Notes under the pieces: generated by a model
Seen by the model: only the letters and a program-made list of their open reading frames with translations
Database searches by the model: none
What the model was told of the DNA's origin: nothing
NCBI GenBank assembly: GCA_005281725.1
Contig: SSBO01000001.1
Span: 2,836,399 to 2,900,398, forward strand
DNA from: Wuchereria bancrofti
Lineage: Eukaryota > Nematoda > Chromadorea > Rhabditida > Onchocercidae
Length of the DNA: 64,000 nucleotides
Direction of reading: 5' to 3'
In this document: positions 1-13,900 of the stretch, piece after piece
Position numbering within the stretch: the first letter of the stretch is position 1
How the letters are laid out: every line of letters begins with the position of its first letter
Translations under genes and position numbers: made by a program

Positions 1-81
1 GTATTAATACGTTTGTTGTTAGAATGGGTGATGCCATGTTATCTTCTTTTCTTTCTGTAATGCTTAGAATTGATATTTTAG

Positions 82-2558
82 TACGGCACCGAATTTCATG
101 GTTTAATCGAGCGTGAAATAGCGGATAATATGTTGCTGGAAGCTGGTGAAGGTGCTTTTTTGGTCCGAGCATCCAGACGTTCACCAGGCGCTAATACATT
201 ATGTATGTTCTTCGATGGACGTGTATTAAATTACAAGCTATTCTATGATGGCATGCATTATGTTGGCGAAAAAAGGTGAATAAGTGTTGTGTATGCTATT
301 CGAAATTACATCATAGTGTTGATGTTCATGGCTTTTTTTCACATCATATGATTAACAACCATTCATACTTTTTGATGTTGCATCGGTTTTTTGTACGGCA
401 TGTGCGGTATAAGAAATTAGAGATTAATTTATTGCTTTCGAGTAATTTTATCTTATTAACTTTTAATCTATGCTGACATAGGTTAGCAGTGTTAAAAATA
501 CTATTAAAGGATGAATGGAACTGATCTTGAGGAACTTTTCAAACAGATAATATTTCGTGGATTAAAAATTAAGAATGAGGTGGTATTGTTGGTACTAAAT
601 TAAGTCTCTGTTTTAAAGCAAAAATATAAGAAATGCCATCATTTGAAGGATGAACAGAAATGATTAATCTTGATAGCAGTATTTCTGTCCCAATAAATTC
701 AGATTCGAACATTTGGAAGATTTAGTCGCAGATGGATTGATAACGATGCATATGGAGAAGCATGCAAATGATTATATACAGCGTATGGCTGATGAAGCGA
801 TTTATGAGCAAAGCCCTTATTCGCAATATCAAAAAGCAACCGACTGTCGACGCCAGCCGTGTGCTCGGTGTCATAATTTCACACCGGCTACATTTCGGAT
901 ACCACACTATTGCGATTATTGTCGCAATTTTATGTGGGGACTTGTTCAGCAGGTTCCTTCTTCCTTGTTATTTTTGTGAATTATTGAATTTTTCATCACT
1001 TCTGTTTGTTTTCACAAATAAAGTTTTACGTCTCTTCACAAATAAAATCATGCGGTATTGTAAAGTTTCATCTCATCTCAACAAAAACATGATAAAATAA
1101 CACAGTTCCATGTTTTCCCATTTCTGAAAGTATTGATGGGTCGTACTGCGATTTTTAAAGCATACTCGATCATTGTACTCATAACTCAAGAATTAAAAAT
1201 GGAATAGTATTTCAATTTCAGGGCGTTAAGTGTGAAGACTGTGGTTTTTGTGCGCATAAAAAATGCAGTGAGCGTACTATACATGATTGCCGACCGGAGG
1301 CGAAATATGTAAAGCGAATGTTTGCTGTGGATATCAGTACTTTATGTATGGCGCACGCTGTAAGCATTCCACCTGTTGTTTCTGCTTGTATTATGGAGGT
1401 TGAACGACGTGGTTTGTTTGTGGAAGGAATCTATAGGGTTTGTTTAGTCTTTTTAAATAATTTAATGTTTTTTTAGGTAATTAAGATACATAAGAAGGAA
1501 GCAGAAGATAAAACAAACTTTTTTGTATGTATGTGTATAGAAAGATTTAGCTTCGTTTTCTCTTTTGTTGTCTGATTTCAGTAACTTAGATTAAACTGAA
1601 CAAATAAAGATAAATATTGCGGAGGTCGTCGTACACCATTGCATAATTCCAGGAAATTGATCAAACTGGAATTCCATTTCAGGTATCCGGTTCTCATGAA
1701 CAAATGGAAAGATTACGTCGGCAGTTCGATACCCTGCATAAAGTTGATCTTTCAATTGTTGAAGATATTCATACTGTAGCTGGCCTTCTAAAGCTGTATC
1801 TCAGGCTTTTACCGCAGCAACTTGTGCCGTTTTCTGTATATCGTTCCTTACTTACTGCTTACACTAATAATCGAGCTTTCCACGAACGATCAAAAATGTG
1901 CAGGTATATTGCTGATGCTGTTTTCCAGCAAAGGAATATTAACTATTTAGAAGACAATGCAAGAGCTACTTCATACACCTATCAAAAATCTAGATACTAA
2001 AATATCGAGTAATTATGAGTAAGATATCTACAATGAAAGATATGGGATTGCGTGGATTTGCTTTGGAACTATCAGTCCTCAGATTTTTGCTATGAAGCTG
2101 TGATTTTTTATGTGTTCTAGGAAAAAATCATTTAGTAGTAGGTGATAACGAGTTTTTACAAGAATGTTATTACTCGCGGAGCTTGAATTAATGAACAGGT
2201 GAATCAGTTCTTTTTTCTGGCTGCCATGATGTGAAAGGAATTCTCAGTGTTTCTTATTCTTCTTGTGAGTTTGCCAGTTAAAGAAATTACTAAAATTTAC
2301 TTTGTATTTTCTAGGAATTTTTTCAGGAAAGTTTTAAAAGAATTAAATGAAGCAAATGGCCGTACACTACTAGCAATATTGATGCATATGCAAAGAGTGG
2401 CTGATAATAGTGGAGAAAATAAAATGAGTGTTGAAAATCTGGCAACCATATTTTCACCTACATTATTTTGTACCGGTACCGTTCCAGCATTACCCCAACA
2501 GCAGCACCAGCTTCTTCATTTTCTTATCCAAAATCCCAGGATTGTCCCATTTTCTTAA
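82..2558 (+). CDS. chin-1: Chimaerin (SH2-C1-RhoGAP), 3' part
   Basis: Rac GTPase-activating protein that binds diacylglycerol or phorbol ester. Exons read as 82-275, 703-952, 1222-1437, 1683-1903 and 2315-2558; they join in one frame of 374 visible codons ending in TAA. The order is SH2 (FLVRAS phosphotyrosine-binding motif at about residues 28-33), then a C1 zinc finger split over exons 2 and 3 (HNFTPATF, then CDYC and CEDCGFCAHKKC), then RhoGAP with the arginine finger in GIYRVSG and a C-terminal ENLATIFSPTLF helix. The match to vertebrate chimaerins is close through all three domains. The SH2 start is missing, so an upstream exon lies outside the window. The linker between SH2 and C1 looks shorter than in alpha-2 chimaerin. 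Role in the family: it turns off Rac downstream of tyrosine kinases and DAG at membranes. The gene symbol is taken from the C. elegans homologue. Confidence 0.9.
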
Positions 2559-4079
2559 TAAGTGATTCTTTTCGGATTCACTGCATTAATCATATCTACT
2601 CTTTTATCCCAGGCATGTCATCATCATCGTAAGTTTTGATGAACGATGATGCATGGAATGCTTTCGTGGAAAATTATGGGTTTTTCTTTTAGTATGAAAT
2701 TTCGGAAAAGCCGATTTTAGTATACTTTGGTCAGTTGTGTATATTTATCGTGCTGTCATTTGTTTATTGTTTGTATGAAGCACAAATTGATGTGGTAATT
2801 GGCTCAGGTATACTTTGAAGAATAGTCAAATGTATCCTAGAGCGAAACGGTTAGGCCGGCCCAACAAATAGGAATTTCATTGTAATATAGAATCGTTTGG
2901 GTTTGCTTTGGAACTGGGTTTGTTTTTTGAAAACGTGGGTTCGTTGATTTGTTTTTGTTAGTATTTAGTTTTTTGTTGCGCGACCGTGATTTTTTGTCTT
3001 TTAGGAAAAGATCACTTATCACTAAGTAGTAAGAGGGTTTTTAGGTCATTTTTTGGATCACATTAATTCACAGTCATCAAGGTCTGCAAAAAACTTTTAC
3101 TGTTATTCTTGTTGTGAATTTGTTAGTTAATGAAGATCATTTATCAGTTGACGGGAAATAATAACTGTCAACTCACTTGTTTACATTTCTTCTCATATAG
3201 AGATCATCAGTTAGTCTTTGTTCATTGCTCATTTACTGTGTTACAGAAATAATCACTTCTTGTTGCTTGTATCTTTCCAAATATGGGAAAAAGATTTTCA
3301 TTACAGGCATGGCCCATAAGGCAGACAAAGCATTTTAGAAATGAAGGAGCTGCTAAAAATTATCGAAAAGGTGAGGCATTCGAAATTTCCTCTTGTCCAG
3401 TTATTTCATGAGTTAAAGAACTGTATAAATCAGTTTGTGATCAATAATATATATAAATCAATATTATCATATTATGATAGTGTAAAATTAGCTTATATTT
3501 ACTTTCAAATGCATAAATTGCATTTCTCACTACGTTTTCTTCATACCATATCCTAATTTCATGGCCATTTTCTTCTCTTTTATTTCCACTTTCGAATACA
3601 TTATCCTTTGCTTTACATGAAAAGTGATGTGTAATTTGTTAAAGAATGTCCTTTATTTAAGTAATGCTTATGTACATTGATATTTGAAAATCTGCTCCAA
3701 AGTTCTTCCTACCTACTTATTCCTTTGCTGTTTATAAAATAACGATTATACGCTCTGTGATGCCCAACCTGATTTCGGAGAGCAAAAGAGCTTACTATCT
3801 GGAAATATATATAAATGTGCTTCACATGCTTTCACAGAGTTAGTATTAAATAATACACACATCACGAACACGAACAACTGCTGGCTGAATTCCGCGAAAC
3901 ATATAGATGGGTCGGGATCCTTCACGATTATAATTTTTGGTGAAGCCAAAGATAGTATACTCTTAATAACTTGAATGGATCAAATCTGATAAAAACCCTC
4001 GTTAAAGCATAATGTATAAATGAAATATATGCTTTAATCGGACAAAGCGGAAATTTGCTTCATTTAACATTATTTCCAA
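2559..4079. other. Intergenic, between convergent genes
   Basis: About 1.5 kb between the chimaerin stop and the stop of the minus-strand dehydrogenase. It should hold both 3' UTRs. No conserved coding exon was seen; the short open frames here have no recognisable domain and no splice context. Confidence 0.6.
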
Positions 4080-7000
4080 CTACAAAAATGGATTATCCAA
4101 CTTCTCGGATGCATTGACAAATACACTTTTCAACTGTGAAAAAGCTTCCAGAGCTGCAATACCATTTTCACGTCCGAAACCCGACTGTTTCATACCACCG
4201 AAGGGTATCATTGCATCTTAAAAAAGACTTCTACAGCACTATCCTACAGCTTAAAAAGATGCAAATTTGAATAGAACTTCGCACTCCAAAACAGTTCATC
4301 CCTTCCCAATCAACAATAACCATCAATCAATATTACACACAGAAAGATCTATTTGGATCAAGTTCTAACTAGTTTGGGAATAATTCATACTCATTCTGTG
4401 TCTTTAAACAAACTTACTTGTGATATTGAATGTATTTACATAAATGTTGCCAGCGTGAAGTTTTGAAGCCAGTGAATATGCCAGATGTAAGTTCCTGAAG
4501 GGAAGGCGGCTGATAATGAGTAAATGTAAATTTAAAGGCTAAATCCTAACAGTTCAACAAAGCACACCTTGTAAAAACACCAGCAGCAAGTCCATAAAGC
4601 GTATCGTTTGCCATATGAATAGCATCCTGAAGTTTCAATTTTTACAAAATTTTTTGTATTTAAAGACACACACGTAACTTGTAAGGAAATTGAAGCTAGA
4701 ACCGAAGTACTTTAAATAAGTCCGAACACCAATATAATACAAGCTTACCTCGTTGTTTTGGAATGGAATAATTAACATGGCAGCTCCAAAGACTTCCTCC
4801 TTATAAATCTTCATTTGCTCGTTGATGGAATCCAGAATAGCAGGTGATAAATAATAACCGTTTTCGAGACCTTTAACTTTCACCTCGTCACCTCCACATA
4901 GCAGTTTGGCACCCTTCAAAGTCCAAAATCAATAATCCTGCACGTTAACAGAATCTTCTACCATTAAATTTTCTAAATTTGACTTCCAACAAACTCTGTG
5001 AAGCGAAACCTCTTATTTTTCTATTTCCCCAAAAGCTGCAGCAATCCAAATTAACCTGTTGTACAGCTTCGCTGATGTAAGTTTTAACTTTGTTTAAATG
5101 TTCACGGGAGATTGTTGCACCTATTTTTGTCTCCTTTAATAACGGATCACCGATCGCCAAGTTTTTCGTTTGTTTTACAACCTTTTGTCGAAATTCATCA
5201 TAACATGACACATGTACGAGGACTTTTGATGCATTCGAGCATACCTCACCTTGACTAAAAATGTTTTTCAGTATTTTTTCTTACTTATTGGATAACCGAT
5301 TAATTGAATCTTTCTAATTCTTTTTTCTATCCAAATTTTCGAAGAAAACTGATAGCAAAGATAAAATGACTGTTTAAAAAGAAGATAAATTATATCATAT
5401 CTGAGATTCCAAAAACATGCTAGGTACACATACGCTTATGACAAACTTACGCGAAAAAATTGGCCATGAGGGCGCCTGTAACAGCGACATCGATATCTGC
5501 ATCTTCACAAACGATCATCGCACTTTTTCCACCCAACTCTAATGTTACTGGCTTGATTCGATCCAACAAGCTACAAGATGCCAGGATTTTAGATCCAGTT
5601 GCGGTACTGCCAGTAAATGTGACCTTATTAATTCCTGCGTGCTCGCATATCGCTTGACCTGTTTCACCTTCACCCTAAAATATTTTGGCTCATTCCGAAC
5701 AATCACTGAAACCATTAATTAAACCGTGATTGAAATACTGAATTGATAAGCTTAGTTTCTTAATTTCTATTTTTCAGTTGACTATGCAGATGAATTACAC
5801 TTTATATTCGTAATGTGAAACCACAGCAGTACAACATATGTGCTGTGAAGTCTTCTGTACATAGTTAATAAATATATTATAATAATTAATTATAGCAACT
5901 GATATGCATTATATGGAATACACGGCACTGTACCGATCCCTAACTCTACTGTCATAAATATAACTAGTATTATTCGGAAAAATAAACAAACTATATAAGT
6001 CTAATTTTCATCAATTTTTATCAAATCAGTAAGAAATTTTAATTTAAATTGAAACCTAAGTAAAAGTAAGAATATTATATAACTTGAAAGAATTCACAAC
6101 AAAACTGTTTCCAAAAACCGAGAAAATTCTAATAATTATTCATTAACTTCTCTATCTAATTTTAGTATTTTCAAAAACACACCAAAATACACCAGTAAAA
6201 TATACAAAAATATACCTGCAAAATGGATAGTACACCATCAGGAAGACCCGCAGCTTGAAGGATTTGGGCCAATACTACAGAAGTTATGGGTGCAAAAGGT
6301 GATGGCTTGTAAAGCACTGCGTTACCACACATTAATGCTGGCGCAATTTTCCACGATGCTGTTAGCATTGGATAATTCCAAACACCAATTGCACCAACAA
6401 CACCCCATGGTACACGTTCCGTGTACGCATAATTATCGTTACTTAATGGGAAATGATTGCCTGTAATAGGAAATGATTGCCTAGCAGCATTAGACATTTG
6501 GTAGTAAGTATAAGTATCAAATATTTATATTCGAAAAAATTAGAAAATGATTTCGATCAACATATTAAAGGATTGAAATACTCATTTTAATGACACTTTA
6601 ATAAAAGAATTTGAAGAAATTTTATATAACTGCAAAATCAAATCTAAGGAATTAGAAACATTTTGAGACCGAGAAATTCTTACCAGCAATATTATGCAAA
6701 GCACCGCCGAAGAATTCGAAGGTATCTGCAGAACCGATCATATCCCATCGTGATTCCTCAATTGGTTTGCCGCAGTCAATTGTTTCCAAATATGCTAAAT
6801 CGTCTTCAACACTCTAGAATATTGACAAAATGAAAATTCATGAGTATTTTTGAAAGTTAAGTGATAAATTAAATTGGAGACTGCAATAAAAGAGCCAAGC
6901 AATTAAAAGTATTTAGTTGAAACTCGCGGTAAAAATATTAAAAGTGATAGGTCGAAAGCAAAGCATATGCAAGAATTGAAATGAGCAGTGTTCACACTGT

Positions 7001-8494
7001 GCCTGTACCTTAGTATGACACCTAAATTTTAATGACAACTTGAATTAGTATCAAAAAAAGAACGGAGCAGACGCACACGAATGATAGAAGCTGCCTGACG
7101 TAAAACTGCCCCACGTTGCTGAATATTTAAGGCTGCCCAGGATTTCTGGACTTCGCAGGCATCCTTCACGACTTCATCAATCACTTCGGTTTTAGCACAA
7201 CCGCATCGCGCCAATATTTCACCTGGGAATATCAGGATTTTCCCAAATAATTTTTTATAGCCAGAATATTTGTCTACCTTTAAAAACGACAATTCCATCT
7301 TGTTATGACTTTCACCTTCTTTTGATCCCTTCTCCCAATTTTTTTTTTCTATTTTTCAAAAACTTAAGAAAAAAGTGGCTTTGAAAAAAAACTACTAATA
7401 ATTTTCTATTTTAATAAAATGCATGTATGTATGTATATGCAATAATAACTATTTAACTTTTTGATTTTAAGCATTTCAACGTTAAATACTAGTTTTAACT
7501 AATAACAGTATGACAACTTATACTTTGATATTGAATATATATAGTAATTATATTGAACTCAAATTCAAAAAAAACCAAAAATCGAATTCTGAAAAAAGTA
7601 ACAGTAATAATTTTGTTCTGGCAAATAGGTTTTTCATAAAAGAGCACGTGAAATAAATTATAATTATTGCAATTGTTATAAAAAGATAATTTACAGATGT
7701 TGTTAACTTGGTAGTACGAAAATACCAAAAAGGTTTGAAATTAAAGATTTTACTGGAAGCAAATTTTGACAAATTCCCTAACCATTTCTCGGTTGATAAA
7801 TATCGAAATGTTTGGTTGCCGTAAGTGCCACACGAGATCCACGTATGAAATGTAATGCGTTATCGATTGTCTTCGGAACGCTGAATTTTACCAACGGCAT
7901 GCAAGATCTGGCGAAATGAAGTTTCAAATATTTAGAATGGATTAATTTAGCAGGATGCGAACCTGGCATATCTTGTAGTACCGGTAATGATCGCTTCCGA
8001 TAGTACTCCTCCCAGAAAGGTAAAATTTTTCCATTTGAATCATTGAAATTTAACTGATGTGATGGACAGAAATCATGAATGCCAGCAGCTTCATATGATT
8101 TCGTTATCAACTGACAGCAGTAGAATGCTTCATCACCTTTAGAGTTACGCATATTTGGCGAGAAGATATCGTTATAGTTAGCGCCAACTTTAGATTTTGC
8201 CCACTGACTTGCACTGATACGCACTGTTTGTGATACCTGAGCTCGATACACCTCGATACTTTCAGGATGTAGCTTTTCTATTACATTAATTAAAAGTTCC
8301 TGACAAACACCAGACTCACGGGTGGCATGTAGCACCCATTGAACGGTATCTTCATACAGCATTGCTACATGTATTACAGCTTCAGATGCAACACCAGCAA
8401 CTGCTTCCTCAAACTGTTCGTCACTTTTTCTATTATCACCTTTTTTGAAGAATATAACATCACCAACACCAATATCCACTCCTTTGGGGAACAT
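4080..8494 (-). CDS. alh-11: YiiX-like domain fused to aldehyde dehydrogenase
   Basis: Ten exons in transcript order: 7783-8494, 7077-7222, 6684-6813, 6216-6460, 5451-5674, 5056-5254, 4749-4913, 4568-4626, 4418-4494, 4080-4216. They total 2,094 nt, a single frame of 697 residues. Residues 1 to about 200, in exon 1, resemble the permuted NlpC/P60 or YiiX-type papain fold: GDVIFF at 11-16, His42 in [15 protein letters not shown] at 104-111, Cys126 in FYCCQL. From about residue 210 a full NAD-dependent aldehyde dehydrogenase follows, closest to the betaine-aldehyde/ALDH9 type: [25 protein letters not shown], general base Glu457 in LELGGK, nucleophile Cys491 in QGEVCSN, and a C-terminal [15 protein letters not shown]. 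The codon spanning exons 1 and 2 (N-G-E-ILARCG) sits inside the conserved ALDH N-terminus, so the fusion is not an annotation artefact. EEVFGAAM has Ala where most ALDHs have Pro. The substrate of either domain cannot be read from sequence. Start chosen at the first ATG after a TATAG acceptor. Confidence 0.88.
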
Positions 8495-10931
8495 TGATAA
8501 ATACCTATATTTACGATTAATGATTAAATAATTGACTGAAAAAAAAAAAGAAAAACGTGTGGCCCACATATTGAAATATACGTATGAAAAACTGCAGTAA
8601 AATAAACTCATATTCATCTGCATATTTTAAGCCATAAAAATTTTAAAAATTTTATCCAAATGATGATTAAATTGGCAAATTGCAGAAGAAAAAGAGAAGG
8701 AATCAAAATTATTAAGAACTTGAATTGTTATTTTAACAAATGCATCAATTGTTGTTTCACTAGTAAATCTCACTTAAATAAACAAAAATTAGACTTGTGA
8801 ATTACGACGAAATTCAGTATCACTCGTAGAAGTATTTAAATACTTATTAACTATTGCCTAATTTTATTAGTGTAATGAAAAAGTGAATAATGAAGAACTG
8901 TTGCATAAGCACCTACCACGATATTAACTTTTACTAATAATGCTGGAAATTTATGCATCTATTAGGGGAAATATAAGTTCAACCAAAACCTAACATTAGT
9001 TTTTTCCACTTTCTTTAATTAATACCCTCTCCTTCGTAACTTTAAATAGCGAAAAGAAATACGGAATGATGGGTGGGCAATTATTCCAGTAATCAGTGAT
9101 AAAATGAACTAGATATTTATCCATGAAATACATTACACAAAGTATATAACGATGCATATTTGTGTAATATCCATATAGTTCAAAGATCACCAATATATTC
9201 TCATCAAAACAAGATTTAAAATAATTTAAAGATCACCACCATATTCTCACCAAAAGTTTTAAAATAAAAGCACCAGTTATTTCGGAAATCCACCACAAAT
9301 AATTAAAAAGCTATGATTCTTTGCGCTAAATATCAATTAAAAGCTCATAATATGTTTATGTATTAGAAATTTTTTAAATAATAAGGGAAAGCACAACAAG
9401 ATTTGACATGATGTTAATTTAGTAAATGAATTGATTGAACTGTGTTCATTTCATTCCCAGTATAATTAACATTGCATAATCTAATTCCTCAAACAAAATT
9501 CTTTTTTAACATAAAAACGATAGATGGCGTGTGATTCATAGCGCTGATCTTAACCAGATGAATGTTGCTATGAAGATTTTCCTGTATTTTAAAGTTGAAC
9601 AGAAAACTGTAAATTAGAGACAGATATAGATGTTGAAAAAGGTGAACTGAAATGTCACTGAAGGAATTCATCCTAAAATACTGTGACAATTAAAAAGACT
9701 GGAGACAGATGTTTCTATTCTGTCATGTGCACTTTTTTCTTTTTAGAATGAAAAAAGAATCATACATGAAATTTTCATTTGATGCTACTTCATTGATACT
9801 GCATAGGGAAATACAACGGAGAGATATATAATGAAGCCAACAAAATTAGGTAGATCTCGGACTTTTTACAGTTAATCCTAAAATTTCATGAGAAATCACT
9901 ACCCTACGATTTATTTTAAGCTAACTAATACTATATTCCGTTTGGTTGTATTTTTTGTCAAAAATCACCTTTCAATTTTGTACTAACCAGGAAGAGTATG
10001 ATTGCAATACTGATCTAAATATGAATAAGATCTCATCGCTCAAATGTATGCACATTTGTTCTTTATAATAAATAAATGCGATAAAGAAATGAAATTCAGA
10101 TAAAAATATACTTCTGAAAGATTATAGCTTTATATCATAATACAGATCAACATACAAATTCGTGTTTATTATACAAATAAAATGATATCATAGAGAAGAA
10201 GAAAAAAGATGAGCAAAGAATAGAAGTCAAAAATAACGAAGATCTAATTGGTTTCACGTAAACCAAGAAACTGAAGGACTAAAAGAAAGAGATGAAAAAT
10301 TTGAAAAACGAAAAAGAATCGACCTAATATCACTATTTGAAAAAAGGAAAGAAAAAAGAAAAGGAATGAACAAACTTATGTCGTTATTGCATTTAGGAAG
10401 ACGAATAACATTTCAACAATGCTCTTCAATGTATACATATTCGAATGTATTCATTTGTTATGGAATAATGATTGGACAAAAAAGACATACAGAGTCTATC
10501 GCTATCAAAAGTTTAACTGATTAAAATATTTACAAAGAGCTCAAATTTACAGTCTCATCAAGTGACAAGATTGCATTCATAAAGTAGAAAATAAATTTAA
10601 AAATAAAAACCCTTATCTGTTCCATCTTTTATAACATCAGTTATTGATATGACTGTTCGATCGGACACAGAAATAATTTTGCTTAAACGTGATTATAAGA
10701 ACAACCTTTATTTCGCGCTACTGTAATTTTAGAAAACCACTTCAGAAATCCTAAATTAGAAAAAAAATCTTCCCAAACTTATTTTACCAGTGCGTTAATA
10801 AAACTGATGCTATGAAAAATTGATATTATCAGATAAGAACAATTTAATAAAGGAACCATAAAAACAGAGGCTAATAAATATTATTGGAATATATAAAATA
10901 GACAAACAATTAAAAAAACCTGTTGAAAATA
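8495..10931. other. Intergenic between two minus-strand genes
   Basis: About 2.4 kb of AT-rich sequence between the diacylglycerol lipase stop and the dehydrogenase start. It should include the lipase 3' UTR and the dehydrogenase promoter. The dehydrogenase ATG is preceded by a TATAG acceptor at about 8506-8510, so a 5' UTR exon or a trans-splice is possible. No coding exon recognised. Confidence 0.5.
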
Positions 10932-13900
10932 TTACGTATCTAAGTTAAGCTCCATGTTAAGCACTTTTAACACGTTATACGGTAAATGATCGCGGATAAC
11001 AGCACTTGACAGTTTGATCTCATTAAGCGAACTGCATTATAAGGTAATTAAAAACACAAAGAAATCCAAATTCCTTTCTATAACTTATTTTCTTTATAAA
11101 ATTATTTGGGACAAAATCTAACAAATTTTTCGTAATTTAATTTCTTCTTTAATAAAAAAATCGTGTGCTGTGCTGTTGCCATTTAAAAAAAAAAAATAAT
11201 TACCTGTAATGAGTCCATCTTTTACAAATTTTCTGGTTATCAATCACCCAGACATGAAGCAGACATCCTGGTGGAAGGAGCTGCAAAATTACTTGACAGG
11301 TAAATTTACTTTCAATTTACTGAAAACCGTCTTGAAACAGTAATTTGACTTGCATCTATGACAAATTTTGTCTCCGCATATCAATGCCAGAAAAAAAAAA
11401 AGCACTTTCCGAGATTATACACCATCAGCATTAACATACCTTTGTCCGTTTTTTTGCCCATCTTTCTGCAGGATTGTTTTCCTCTATACCATCAGCATTA
11501 TCATCAAAAATTAACAGGGAAGTATGAAAAACTAATGGCAGTCGATCGTTGATATTTATAGCTGCATCCTCTTCATGACCTATTGAGATAAAAAACAGTG
11601 ATTTTAAACAAGTTTATCAAAAAATGATTACACTAAAAAAAATGAAAAAGAAAGGTCTTATTATAAATGGCCAAAACTAATGTGATTAATAATGTTCCAT
11701 TACGGTAAAATTTTCTACCTTCCACTAGACATATTAAAGACCGCTGAATAATCATCGATATCAAAAAAAAAAAAAATCACAAATCAAATTAATAAATAGA
11801 AGGAAGACAAAAATACAAGAAAACAAAAAAGATAAAAAGTTATAGCTCTAACAATAATTTATAACAATAAATAAGTTACAGCCTTAGATTATGACTAACT
11901 TTTCATCCCTCAATTTAACAAGACCTCTGAATAATAACAAAAAATACAAAGTCCAACTTTTGAAGCTGATATATTCCAGCTCATATTACTCTTTTTGACG
12001 CATAAAAAACTCCAGAAAAATAAATTCATTTAAATTGTAATAAAAATGGAACAAACTATCTCGATCCGGTTGCCACGGAGGAGAAAAGCATAATCGATAA
12101 AAGCCACGAAGAAGAACTTTATATTTCGGTAAATTACTACATGCCAACGACATTATCACATCATATTTCAATTTGCATAACGTCTGAAAATTAAAAAGAA
12201 GAAATCTGAAAATAAAAAAGAAAAACTTCTGCTCCTAGACAATCACTAAAATTTGTAATAATACCGTCTAGTTATGATGATAAAGAACCAACATTTGGAT
12301 AATAGTAAGTACATTTTAAAACATGATCCTTTTATCTGACACACATTAATAGTATTTACTTGTCACTGATACCAGCTTCATTTTCCAGACTAGCATAATA
12401 CCAAACTAATGTAGCGCATTATTCCCTCCTCTTTTTCAAATTCAAGAATTCTAGCCTCGCCTCCAAATTTATAAGTGTAAAAATAGGACTAGTAGTACGA
12501 CCTAAAAATGACTTACCTGACAGTTATTGAAATAAATTATCAGTTCTAATGCATAACATTTTTTGTTTCTACAGTTATTTTTTGGAGAAGAAAACAGAAC
12601 CAAAATTACTTGAAATGACAACCGTGGTACAATATCATCACCAATGTAAACACTAAATACGAATTTTTGTGTCTCTTTTAAACCATTTTCACTGATAACA
12701 CATCCTGGAGGAGAATAAGCAAAACACCGTATAGGACTGAACGACTGTCTAAAACAAAACACACTTTTTTTAAAAAAATCTAATTCTTGTACTTCTACAT
12801 ACTGTTAGATACACAAATCAGCAATATTTCAGCGCTAAAGAGAATGCAACACTAACTTCAAAAGCAATGTAAGCAATGTTGCAACTCCAGCACCCAGTGA
12901 ATGTCCACAACAAACGACTGTAAAATCCGGATATCTCATTTTTAAACCTTCCAAAGTACGGTTTGCACGTAATACTTCAAGCACGTACCTTGCACTACGC
13001 AACATGCCACGATGTACACGTACTTCCTGAAAATTTTTAAATTCCTGGCCAATTACAATATAGTTTACTCCATTAGTTGCCGGAAATTTGAAAGTAAAAT
13101 GAAGCGTTAAATTTCAAAATTTACAAAAATTACTAGTTTTTCCATTCTACACCTTATCATGAGTATCCAATTTTTCATCTCGAGAAAGAATCGGATCCTG
13201 ATCAACATCTATCGAAAATGCTTCATCATCAAGCGACAAATCATTGATCGCATCCATCATTGAAGCTGTACCACGTATGGTTATGACAATACTTTTTGCT
13301 TTTACGTCCACAAGTACGATAAATGGTACCTAAAAAATATATATCTGTCATAATAACATAAAGATGACTATTTCTATTCTGCTTAACCAAGGTTATTTGC
13401 AATAACAGAAAATATTACCTGATAGAGTTCATTTGCAAATGATACGAAAATGATATCAGTTTCCTTACATTCTGTTACCGCAAGGAAAGTAGCTGTTGAA
13501 CATGCACAGCAATTATCACCTCTAACTGGAAAATTTTGCCTGTAAAGTAATTTCTCGTGATTATGTTTTCCAGCAATGTTGTTTACTTACCCATTTTGAA
13601 AAGTTTCAACAATACATTATGCTACATATGCCTTCGCTATCAAAAATCTAAAGGAATGCCGGATACTTTTCGAAATCTAGCCAGAGTTTATTACAACAAG
13701 GTTTCAAATGTTATAAAATCGGAATGCGAACTTATTCTGCCTTAATCACTCGACCTAGTTCGAAAAGTTGAGCATAACGGACATTGTCCGTCGAACTCAG
13801 TATATATATACAAATTTTAACCGACTGCAAGAAAAAGAAAAATTTAATTAGAAATTTTGAAGTTCAAAGTGAAACTGGACCTGCTGCAACATTTTCCGCA

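Noticed and set aside
7029..7298. Separate start of the aldehyde dehydrogenase at 7298
   Set aside because: That ATG lies in intron sequence; the real ALDH N-terminus (HFIRGSRV...FDIYQPRN) is in exon 1 and joins in phase to the acceptor at 7222.
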